Source: Erythrobacter sp.
GTDB taxonomy: Bacteria > Pseudomonadota > Alphaproteobacteria > Sphingomonadales > Sphingomonadaceae
Reading direction: 5' to 3'
DNA: 64,000 nt
NCBI GenBank assembly: GCA_019739335.1
Contig: CP073261.1
Location: forward strand, 186,001-250,000
The notes beneath the pieces are model-generated. The model ran no database searches. It was not told where the DNA came from and saw nothing but the letters and a program-made list of their open reading frames with translations. Positions 57,416 to 64,000 of the stretch are shown here, in pieces (positions within the stretch are counted from its first letter, which is position 1; every line of letters begins with the position of its first letter). The position numbers were made by a program, and so were the translations under genes.

Positions 57416-57856
57416 ATGGATACTCTCCAATCTGATACGAATGAAATGCTGATTACGCTGACGGCGGACATCATCACCGCGCATGTCGCCAATAACAATG
57501 TCGATGTCGATACGCTTCCCAGCTTGATCCAGAACGTTTACGGCGCGCTCGCCGGCCTTGGCACGACCGAAGCTGTGGTCGAACGCCCTGAACCCGCCGT
57601 TTCGGTGCGCGCTTCGGTAAAGAACGATCACATCGTCTGCCTCGAAGATGGCAAGAAGATGAAGATGCTGAAGCGGCACCTGATGACCGATCACGGCATG
57701 ACCCCGGACGAATATCGTGAGCGTTGGGGCCTGGGTTCCGACTATCCCATGGTCGCCCCCGACTATGCCGAAAAGCGCCGCGAACTGGCGAAGAAGATCG
57801 GCCTGGGCCGCAAGCCTGGCCAGAAGCGCGGCCGCAAAAAGGCCGTCGCGGCCTGA
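57416..57856 (+). CDS. mucR: MucR/Ros-family transcriptional regulator
   Basis: A 146-residue protein with the Ros/MucR zinc-finger: VCLEDGKKMKMLKRHLMTDHGM has the single Cys, the Asp and the two His of this unusual prokaryotic fold, followed by TPDEYRERWGLGSDYPMVAP. The C-terminus is basic (KPGQKRGRKK). MucR proteins act as DNA-binding regulators of surface polysaccharides and symbiosis or infection genes and behave like nucleoid-structuring proteins. It is followed by a strong stem-loop terminator. Confidence 0.95.
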   Translation: MDTLQSDTNEMLITLTADIITAHVANNNVDVDTLPSLIQNVYGALAGLGTTEAVVERPEPAVSVRASVKNDHIVCLEDGKKMKMLKRHLMTDHGMTPDEYRERWGLGSDYPMVAPDYAEKRRELAKKIGLGRKPGQKRGRKKAVAA

Positions 57857-57893
57857 TCCATCCCGCACCGGCTTTTCAGCCCGTGCTTGAGTG

Positions 57894-57936
57894 AAGCGCC
57901 CCGTGCCACTATGGCTTGCGGGGCGCTTTGCTTTTT
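57894..57936 (+). terminator. Rho-independent terminator after mucR
   Basis: GCGCCCCG at 57896-57903 pairs with CGGGGCGC about 16 bases later, followed by TTTGCTTTTT. This stem-loop with U-run separates mucR from fur. Confidence 0.85.
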
Positions 57937-57966
57937 GGCGAGTGCAGAATTCAGGCAGGCAGAAAT

Positions 57967-58395
57967 TTGACCCAGACGATCGACCTTGAAGCCCTGTGCG
58001 CCGAACGCGGCCTGCGGATTACGGACCAGCGACGGATCATCGCGCGGGTGCTGTCCGAAAGCGACGATCACCCCGATGTCGAGAAGCTTCACGAGCGCGC
58101 CTCTGCGATCGATCCGAAGATCTCGATCGCCACCGTTTACCGCACCGTCCGCCTGTTCGAGGAGGCGGGGATTCTCGACCGCCACGATTTCGGCGATGGC
58201 CGCGCGCGGTACGAAGCCGCCCCCGAGGCACATCACGATCACCTGATCGACGTCGAAACCGGCAAGGTGGTGGAATTCGTCGATCCCGAACTCGAAGCCT
58301 TGCAGCGCCAGATCGCCGAGAAGCTGGGCTATCGGCTGGTCGATCATCGGATGGAGCTTTACGCCGTCCGGCTCGACCGCGAAGAAAAGGGCTGA
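57967..58395 (+). CDS. fur: Ferric-uptake-regulator-family protein Fur
   Basis: A 142-residue Fur-family regulator. The winged helix includes GLRITDQRRIIARVL and KISIATVYRTVRLFEEAGIL. The metal-sensing part has HHDHLIDVETGKVVEF, with the His/Asp/Glu ligands for the regulatory site, but no C-terminal CxxC pair. Alphaproteobacterial Fur proteins may instead sense heme or manganese (Irr, Mur). A TTG at 57967 just past the mucR terminator is the best start; the frame upstream runs back through the terminator. Confidence 0.9.
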   Translation: MTQTIDLEALCAERGLRITDQRRIIARVLSESDDHPDVEKLHERASAIDPKISIATVYRTVRLFEEAGILDRHDFGDGRARYEAAPEAHHDHLIDVETGKVVEFVDPELEALQRQIAEKLGYRLVDHRMELYAVRLDREEKG

Positions 58396-58405
58396 GGCCC
58401 ACCGG

Positions 58406-59179
58406 GTGGTCGAAGCGCTGGCCCCCGTAGTAGACCGGCGGCAGATCGCCCCCGCCGCCTATCTCCTGATCCTCTTTCGCGTACTGCTGATGGTGCTGCT
58501 GCTCGCGGTCTGCGTGCCGCTGCATTACCTGTGGCGGCTGCTGGGGCTGGACCGGATGTGGCCGCGCCTGTTCCTCGCCGGGGTCGGCATGGCGGCGGGC
58601 CTTCATCTCAAGCGGCGTGGCAAGCGGGTGCCGGGCGCGCTGCTACTGGCGAACCATGTCAGCTGGCTCGATATCCCTGCGCTCGCGCACGCCGCCAACA
58701 GCGCCTTTGTTGCGCATGACGGGCTGGCGCAGTTCGGCTTCCTAAAGTGGCTGTGCACGATGAACGAGACGGTGTTCATCGCCCGCCACCGCCGCGCCGA
58801 TGTTTCAAAACAGGCGGACGACATCCGCGCAGCGATGGACCACGGCGGCACGCTGACACTGTTTCCCGAAGGCACCACCAGCGACGGCACCGGGCTGCTG
58901 CCATTCAAAAGCTCGCTGCTCGGCGCGCTGGAGCCCTTGCCTAAAGGCGCGGTGATCCAGCCGGTGCTGCTCGCCTACGAAGACGTGCCGGGAATGGCCT
59001 GGGTGGGCGAGGAGCCTGGGATGGACAACTTCAAACGCATTCTCGCCCGACTGCGACCAGTGCGGCTCGAAGTGCACTTCCTTCCGCCGCTGTCGGGCGC
59101 GGAACTGACGGACCGCAAGACGATGAGCGCGGCGGCAAGGGCGGCGATTGAGGGGGCGATGCGCGGCGACGCTCTTTAA
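58406..59179 (+). CDS. plsC: 1-acyl-sn-glycerol-3-phosphate acyltransferase
   Basis: A 257-residue acyltransferase that adds the second fatty acid in phosphatidate synthesis. It has an N-terminal membrane segment (LILFRVLLMVLLLAVCVPLHY), the catalytic motif NHVSWLD (HxxxxD) and the substrate-binding FPEGTTSDG. GTG start at 58406, ten bases after the fur stop. It lies immediately upstream of miaB, a common arrangement. Confidence 0.92.
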   Translation: MVEALAPVVDRRQIAPAAYLLILFRVLLMVLLLAVCVPLHYLWRLLGLDRMWPRLFLAGVGMAAGLHLKRRGKRVPGALLLANHVSWLDIPALAHAANSAFVAHDGLAQFGFLKWLCTMNETVFIARHRRADVSKQADDIRAAMDHGGTLTLFPEGTTSDGTGLLPFKSSLLGALEPLPKGAVIQPVLLAYEDVPGMAWVGEEPGMDNFKRILARLRPVRLEVHFLPPLSGAELTDRKTMSAAARAAIEGAMRGDAL

Positions 59180-59213
59180 AGCGCGGACGTTTTGCCCTAA
59201 GCGCGCCACCACC

Positions 59214-60557
59214 ATGAAACCCACCCCTCCCCCAAAGACCTACCGGGTCAAGAGCTTCGGCTGCCAGATGAACGTCTACGATGGCGAGCGGATGGGCGAA
59301 TTGCTCGAAGCGCAGGGCATTGCCCCCGCGCCTGAGGGCGAGGAGGCGGAGCTGGTGGTGCTCAACACCTGCCACATCCGCGAAAAGGCGACCGAGAAGG
59401 TCTATTCCGATGTCGGGCGGCTGGTGAAGGCCGGGCGGATCAGCGGCAAGGCACCGATGATCGCGGTGGCAGGCTGCGTGGCGCAGGCGGAGGGCGAGGA
59501 GATCATGGCGCGCGCTCCGGCGGTGGGCGTGGTGGTCGGCCCGCAGGCCTATCACCGGCTGGGCGAAATGGTGGCCAAGGCGGCCTTGGGCGTGCGCGGC
59601 ACAGATACCGACATGCCCGAAATCGCCAAGTTCGGCGCGCTGCCGGGGCGGCGGCGGGTCGGTCCATCGGCCTTCCTCACCGTGCAGGAAGGCTGCGACA
59701 AGTTCTGCACCTATTGCGTGGTGCCCTACACCCGCGGCGCGGAAATATCGCGCCCGTTCAGCGATCTGGTGGACGAAGCTAAGCGACTGGTAGAAGCCGG
59801 GGCGCGCGAGATCACGCTGCTGGGGCAGAACGTCAATGCGTGGCGCGGCGCGGACCATGCGGGGCGCGAAGTGGGTCTCGACGGCTTGGCAAGCGAGCTG
59901 GCCAAGCTGCCGGAATTGCAGCGGATTCGCTACACCACCAGCCACCCCAACGACATGACCGAGGGCCTGATCGCCGCGCATGGCGACAATCCCAAACTGA
60001 TGCCCTACTTGCACCTACCGGTGCAGAGCGGCAGCAACCGGGTGCTCAAGGCGATGAACCGGAGCCACACGGTGGAAAGCTACCTCGCCCTGCTCGACCG
60101 CTTTCGCGCCGTGCGCCCGGACATCGCGCTGAGCGGCGATTTCATCGTCGGCTTTCCCGGCGAGAGCAAAGCCGAATTCGCCGAGACTTTGGCGCTGGTC
60201 GATGCGGTGGGTTACGCGCAGGCCTTCAGTTTCAAGTACTCCCCCCGCCCCGGCACTCCCGCCGCGACGATGGACGGCCAGATCGCGCCGGAAGTGATGG
60301 ACGAACGGCTCCAACGCCTGCAAGCCGCGCTCAACCGCGACCAGTTCGCCTTCAACCAGGCCAGCGTGGGCAAGACCTGCGAGGTGCTGGTCGAACGGCG
60401 GGGCAAGTTCGCCGGGCAGTGGCTTGGCAAGTCACCGTGGTTGCAATCGGTGCTGGTGGAGGGTGATTTGGCAATTGGCGATATGGTGCGGGTGGAACTG
60501 CACCAGGCGGGGCCGAATTCGTTGCTGGGGCGGGTGATAGAGAGTGTCACGGCCTGA
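59214..60557 (+). CDS. miaB: tRNA-2-methylthio-N6-dimethylallyladenosine synthase MiaB
   Basis: A 447-residue radical-SAM methylthiotransferase. The N-terminal MTTase domain has KSFGCQMNVYDGERM, VVLNTCHIREKA and VAGCVAQAEGE, giving three cysteines for one [4Fe-4S] cluster. The radical SAM motif CDKFCTYC is at about residue 160. The C-terminal TRAM domain closes the protein. MiaB adds the methylthio group to A37 of tRNAs. ATG 59214 matches family starts; it is 34 bases after plsC. Confidence 0.95.
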   Translation: MKPTPPPKTYRVKSFGCQMNVYDGERMGELLEAQGIAPAPEGEEAELVVLNTCHIREKATEKVYSDVGRLVKAGRISGKAPMIAVAGCVAQAEGEEIMARAPAVGVVVGPQAYHRLGEMVAKAALGVRGTDTDMPEIAKFGALPGRRRVGPSAFLTVQEGCDKFCTYCVVPYTRGAEISRPFSDLVDEAKRLVEAGAREITLLGQNVNAWRGADHAGREVGLDGLASELAKLPELQRIRYTTSHPNDMTEGLIAAHGDNPKLMPYLHLPVQSGSNRVLKAMNRSHTVESYLALLDRFRAVRPDIALSGDFIVGFPGESKAEFAETLALVDAVGYAQAFSFKYSPRPGTPAATMDGQIAPEVMDERLQRLQAALNRDQFAFNQASVGKTCEVLVERRGKFAGQWLGKSPWLQSVLVEGDLAIGDMVRVELHQAGPNSLLGRVIESVTA

Positions 60558-60664
60558 ACGCCCATTTATGACCGAACGACTACTTTCCACCGTCCATCCA
60601 CCGCACCCCGCTTGCCACTCCGCCCCCACCGCCTACATTCGCACCATCAGCCCGAAAGGAATCG

Positions 60665-61708
60665 ATGGCCCGCAAGACGACCCGCGCCGAGTTTGACCGC
60701 TCGGACTTCGCCCACCCCGAAGACAATCGCGATGCCGCGCGTCGCGCCCGGATTGAGGTGGTGTTTGACGGACAGGCCAAGCTGGGCGCACTGTTCGGGC
60801 AGTTCGATGCCAACCTGGTGCAGATCGAGAACCGGCTGGGCGTCTATATCGGCGCGCGCGGAGACCGGGTGGTGATCGAGGGATCGCAGGACAACGTCGC
60901 CCGCGCCCGCGATGTGCTGCTGAAAATGCACGAAAAGCTGCTGACCGGCGAGGAGCTGGATGCAGGCGCGATCGACGCGATGATCGCGATGGCGGACGAG
61001 CCGGTGCTCGAAGGCATCATCGATGGCGATACAGCCCTGCCCCCCATCGCCATCCGCACCCGCAAGAAGACCATCGCCCCGCGCAGCGCGATGCAGGCCG
61101 ACTACATGCGCCAGCTCGCCAGCCGCGACGTGATCTTCGCGCTCGGCCCGGCGGGCACCGGCAAGACCTACCTGGCTGTGGCGCAGGCGGTCAGCCAGCT
61201 GATCACCGGAAGCGTGCAGCGGCTGATCCTCTCGCGTCCGGCGGTGGAGGCGGGCGAAAAGCTCGGCTTCCTGCCGGGCGACATGAAGGAGAAGGTCGAT
61301 CCCTACCTGCGCCCGCTTTACGATGCGCTGTACGATACGATGCCGCCCGAACAGGTCGAGCGGCGGCTGGCGAGCGGCGAGATCGAGATCGCGCCGATTG
61401 CCTTCATGCGCGGGCGGACACTGGCGGACAGTTTCATCATCCTCGACGAAGCGCAGAACACCACCCGCGAACAGATGAAGATGTTCCTTACCCGCTTCGG
61501 CCAGGGCAGCCGGATGGTGGTCTGCGGCGATCCACGGCAGGTCGATATTCCCGGCGGCGTCGGCATGAGTGGCCTCGCCGATGCGGTAACGCGGCTGGAA
61601 GGCGTCGAAGGCATCGGAGTGACGCGATTCACCGTGGCGGACGTAGTGCGGCACCCGATCGTCGGGCGGATCGTCGAGGCTTACGAGGGTGAGAATGCGT
61701 TGCCTTGA
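60665..61708 (+). CDS. phoH: PhoH-like ATPase
   Basis: A 347-residue PhoH-family protein. An N-terminal KH-like part (residues about 25-100) precedes the ATPase core, with Walker A ALGPAGTGKTYLAV, SRPAVEAGEKLGFLPGD and Walker B FIILDEAQNTT. It is linked to RNA metabolism; with ybeY downstream it is likely involved in ribosome quality control. The normal phoH-ybeY spacing is interrupted here by a 140-base repeat region. Confidence 0.94.
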   Translation: MARKTTRAEFDRSDFAHPEDNRDAARRARIEVVFDGQAKLGALFGQFDANLVQIENRLGVYIGARGDRVVIEGSQDNVARARDVLLKMHEKLLTGEELDAGAIDAMIAMADEPVLEGIIDGDTALPPIAIRTRKKTIAPRSAMQADYMRQLASRDVIFALGPAGTGKTYLAVAQAVSQLITGSVQRLILSRPAVEAGEKLGFLPGDMKEKVDPYLRPLYDALYDTMPPEQVERRLASGEIEIAPIAFMRGRTLADSFIILDEAQNTTREQMKMFLTRFGQGSRMVVCGDPRQVDIPGGVGMSGLADAVTRLEGVEGIGVTRFTVADVVRHPIVGRIVEAYEGENALP

Positions 61709-61711
61709 AAC

Positions 61712-61848
61712 CTACCCCCACTCCTCTTCAGAGGAGGGGGCCGGGGGGTGGTGGGCGAGCGCAGCGAGCCTTTTTATCCTCGCACCGGTGCGACCTTGCG
61801 GTCGCAATACCACCCCCAGCCCCTCCTTTGAAAAGGAGGGGGGTATTT
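61712..61848. repeat. REP/BIME cluster between phoH and ybeY
   Basis: Several hairpins in 137 bases: ACCCCCA...GGGGGGT arms around 61723-61750, GCACCGGTGC and GCGACC-ttgc-GGTCGC near 61781-61805, and ACCACCCCC followed by a CCCCTCCTTTGAAAAGGAGGGG hairpin at about 61820-61842. The outer arms are inverted copies of each other. Confidence 0.75.
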
Positions 61849-61849
61849 A

Positions 61850-62356
61850 GTGCAGCTCGATATCGACATTGAGGATTGGCCGGAGGGCGAGTGGGAAGCG
61901 CTGGCCGAGCGCGCCGCCGGTGCCGCCGGGCAGGTTGCGCCCGAACTGGCGAACCCGCGCCTGATCGCCAGCCTGCTGTTCACCTCCGACACCGAAGTCC
62001 ACGCGCTCAACCGCGAATGGCGGAACCGCGACAAGCCCACCAATGTCCTCAGTTTCCCGATGCTCGAACGCACCGATCTGGTGCATCTCGACCCAGCGGA
62101 AGGCCCGCCGGAAATGCTCGGCGACATAGCCCTCGCCTACGAAACCTGCGCCCGCGAAGCCGCCGAGAAATGTGTGCCCCTCGCCCATCACGCCACCCAC
62201 TTGATCGTCCACGGCCTGCTTCACCTGGCAGGCTACGATCACGAAACCGGCGAGGCCAATGCAGAGGAAATGGAAGCGCTGGAAGTGAAGATGCTTGCAC
62301 TTCTGGGCATTGCCGACCCATATACGCCGCCATTGCCCGGCAGCGGGCCACATTAG
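61850..62356 (+). CDS. ybeY: Endoribonuclease YbeY
   Basis: A 168-residue zinc-dependent RNase that matures 16S rRNA ends and takes part in ribosome quality control. The metal site is HGLLHLAGYDH (three His) near residue 122, and the typical NREWRNRDKPTNVLSFP block is present. GTG start at 61850, directly after the repeat cluster. corC follows 17 bases downstream. Confidence 0.94.
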   Translation: MQLDIDIEDWPEGEWEALAERAAGAAGQVAPELANPRLIASLLFTSDTEVHALNREWRNRDKPTNVLSFPMLERTDLVHLDPAEGPPEMLGDIALAYETCAREAAEKCVPLAHHATHLIVHGLLHLAGYDHETGEANAEEMEALEVKMLALLGIADPYTPPLPGSGPH

Positions 62357-62373
62357 GGGAAAGAGACAGGGCA

Positions 62374-63345
62374 ATGCCCGAAAGTGACAAACCGGACGGC
62401 TCCGCAAATGGAGACGCGGACAGTAGCAGCTCCAGCCAGAACAATGCTGGCAGCGGATCGGGCGGCGGACTTTGGAGCGTAATACGCGGCCTGTTCGATG
62501 GCGAGAGCGAAACCACGCTGCGCGAACAGCTCGAAGAAGCCATCGACGAGCACGAGGACGAGGCCAGCCGCAACGGCGGGGACGAGAAGGCCAAGGGCGA
62601 TCTCTCGCCCTTCGAACTCACCATGTTGCGCAACCTGCTGCATTTCAGCGAGCACGATGCCGACGACATGGCGATTCCGCGCGGCGAGATCATCGCGGTG
62701 GATGCCAATGCCTCGTGGGAAGAAATGGTCGAAGCCTTCGCCGAACACGGCATTTCGCGGATGCCGGTCTATCGCGGGCAACTGGATGACGTGATCGGGA
62801 TGATGCACATCAAGGATGTGTTCGTCTATCTCGCGCGCGGACAGCAACCGCCGGAGGACTGGTCCACGCTGATGCGCCAGCCGCTCTACGTGCCGCAGGC
62901 GCGCGGTGCGCTGGACGTGCTGGCCGACATGCGCCAGCGCCGCACACACCTCGCCATCGTGGTCGACGAGTTTTCCGGCACCGACGGGATCATCACTATC
63001 GAAGACCTGGTCGAGGAAATCATTGGCGAAATCGAGGACGAGCACGACGAGGAACCGATTGAGCAGGTGATCGAGATCAGCCCCGGTATGTGGGACGCCG
63101 ATGCCCGCGCCGAGCTGGATGACGTCGCCGAAAAGGTGGGCGATCCGGCGCTGGCAGAGATCGACGAAGCGGTCGATACGCTGGGCGGGCTGGCTTTCGT
63201 CCTGGCGGGTGAAGTGCCCCAACCCGGCACCATGCTGGATCATCCTGCAGGGTGGCGGATCGAGGTGACAGAAGGCGACGAAACTCATGTTACCCGTCTG
63301 CGCCTGCACCGGCCGGAACGGGAGGAAGTAACCGACGACGGCTGA
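62374..63345 (+). CDS. corC: CorC/HlyC-type CBS-domain protein
   Basis: A 323-residue protein. A Ser/Gly-rich N-terminus leads into two CBS domains (MAIPRGEIIAVDANASWEEM and MHIKDVFVYLARG, with LYVPQARGALDVLADM). The CorC_HlyC C-terminal FAD-like domain follows (FSGTDGIITIEDLVEEIIGE). It is thought to take part in magnesium/cobalt efflux or to modulate a transporter; no membrane segments are present. It is last in the phoH-ybeY-corC set. Confidence 0.92.
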   Translation: MPESDKPDGSANGDADSSSSSQNNAGSGSGGGLWSVIRGLFDGESETTLREQLEEAIDEHEDEASRNGGDEKAKGDLSPFELTMLRNLLHFSEHDADDMAIPRGEIIAVDANASWEEMVEAFAEHGISRMPVYRGQLDDVIGMMHIKDVFVYLARGQQPPEDWSTLMRQPLYVPQARGALDVLADMRQRRTHLAIVVDEFSGTDGIITIEDLVEEIIGEIEDEHDEEPIEQVIEISPGMWDADARAELDDVAEKVGDPALAEIDEAVDTLGGLAFVLAGEVPQPGTMLDHPAGWRIEVTEGDETHVTRLRLHRPEREEVTDDG

Positions 63346-63385
63346 ACCCGTTCGGGGGACCAGCCGTTGGTGCGGTGCAGCAGAA

Positions 63386-63406
63386 AATTGCTACGTCGCG
63401 GCAATT
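63386..63406. promoter_or_regulatory. LysR-type inverted repeat upstream of LysR gene
   Basis: AATTGC-N9-GCAATT is a perfect 6-bp inverted repeat with a T-N11-A core, about 40 bases before the LysR start. It fits an autoregulatory LysR site. Confidence 0.5.
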
Positions 63407-63446
63407 GCCTCTCGACAGGCGGCTTCACTGTGGCGACATATGGTCG

Positions 63447-64000
63447 ATGCGCCGCCTCCCCCCTCTGCGCGCCCTCGAGGCGTTCATCCGCGTGGTGCGG
63501 CTGGGATCGGCGCGCTCGGCGGCAAATGAACTCGGGCTAAGCCCTTCGGCCTTGTCCCGCCGAATCAGCAATTTGGAAAGCTTTACCGGGCGGAAGCTTT
63601 TCTCCCGCTCAGGGCAGACGATGCGACTGACCGACGAGGGCCGGGCCTTTTACGAAATGGTGGCCCCGCACCTCGAAGCGTTGGCAGCGGCGGTCGAATC
63701 GCAGAGCGAGAACCTGCAACTGATGCGGCTGCGGCTCGGCGTGATGCCGCTGTTCGGCACCCAGAGGCTTTTTCCGCGACTGGTCGAACTGCGTGAACGG
63801 CACCCGCGCCTGCATCTCGACATCGACACCGGGCCGCATCTGATCGACCGGGTGGGCGATACGCTCGACGCCGCGATCACGCTGACAACGAAGCCACCCG
63901 AAGGGCTTTACGGCGTGCAGTTGGACCAGAACACCATTCACGCCATCGCCAATGTCGATGTCGCCAAGGCGCTGGGGCCGAAGCCCGATGCGGCGGCGCT
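63447..64000 (+). CDS. LysR-family regulator (GcvA-like), 3' truncated by window end
   Basis: The first 184 codons of a LysR regulator. It begins MRRLPPLRALEAFIRVVRLG and has the winged HTH with SAANELGLSPSALSRRISNL, both typical of the GcvA group that controls genes such as glycine cleavage or beta-lactamase. The effector-binding domain starts near residue 92 (LRLGVMPLFGTQRLFPRL) and runs off the window without a stop. A palindrome upstream supports the start. Target genes are outside the window. Confidence 0.9.
   Translation, partial: MRRLPPLRALEAFIRVVRLGSARSAANELGLSPSALSRRISNLESFTGRKLFSRSGQTMRLTDEGRAFYEMVAPHLEALAAAVESQSENLQLMRLRLGVMPLFGTQRLFPRLVELRERHPRLHLDIDTGPHLIDRVGDTLDAAITLTTKPPEGLYGVQLDQNTIHAIANVDVAKALGPKPDAAA

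Noticed and set aside
57916..57966. Upstream start for fur
   Set aside because: That frame passes through the mucR terminator stem-loop.
61712..61848. CRISPR array between phoH and ybeY
   Set aside because: The repeats are inverted hairpins of unequal length, not equal direct repeats with unique spacers.

Overview
The window is GC-rich, densely coded DNA from an alphaproteobacterium, most likely a sphingomonad of the Erythrobacteraceae type. Pointers are an EL222-like LOV-HTH photoreceptor, a TonB-dependent receptor next to secreted carbohydrate enzymes, a MucR regulator, and the housekeeping run nfu - nitroreductase - tsaB - rimI - mucR - fur - plsC - miaB - phoH - ybeY - corC. The taxon is inferred from gene content and style only. 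No tRNA, rRNA, insertion sequence, integrase or CRISPR array was seen, and no gap between genes exceeds 300 bases.

Layout. (1) 1-4.2 kb: end of a secreted-type esterase, a blue-light LOV-HTH regulator diverging from an unknown gene, and an operon of a lasso-peptide-type B2 protease plus an ABC exporter that has no visible precursor or cyclase. (2) 4.4-7.8 kb: a large TolB-propeller/amidohydrolase protein. (3) 7.8-14.7 kb: a TetR gene diverging from six tightly overlapping genes (KAS III-like synthase, extended SDR, MBL hydrolase, F390-synthetase-like adenylating enzyme, ATP-grasp ligase, Rieske oxygenase). This looks like a compact biosynthetic operon for an unknown small molecule and is the best candidate for an undescribed system. 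(4) 14.7-36.3 kb: an aromatic-degradation region. It holds pobA with a second flavin monooxygenase, a dehydrogenase/LysR unit and two ring-cleavage-type VOC proteins. Two divergent operons start at about 29.5 kb: a leftward one (HisD-like, SDR, cyclase, Rieske, two GSTs, O-methyltransferase) and a rightward one (FAH, cupin, MFS, SDR, VOC, alpha/beta hydrolase, flavin reductase). I cannot name the substrate; a methoxylated or bicyclic aromatic is an inference.

(5) 36.3-43.6 kb: a small polysaccharide-utilisation locus (GH106 rhamnosidase lipoprotein, TonB receptor, Tat-type sulfatase), suggesting growth on a sulfated, rhamnose-containing glycan. (6) 43.7-51.7 kb: MaoC and aldehyde dehydrogenase, a polysaccharide flippase, a membrane aspartyl protease, the egtB-egtD ergothioneine operon and class II DAHP synthase. 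(7) 51.8-63.3 kb: M16 peptidase and the conserved housekeeping block. (8) The window ends inside a GcvA-type LysR gene.

Several palindromic REP/BIME-type repeats are scattered through the window. One lies in frame inside egtB, one appears to supply the ribosome-binding site of an SDR gene, and one separates phoH from ybeY.
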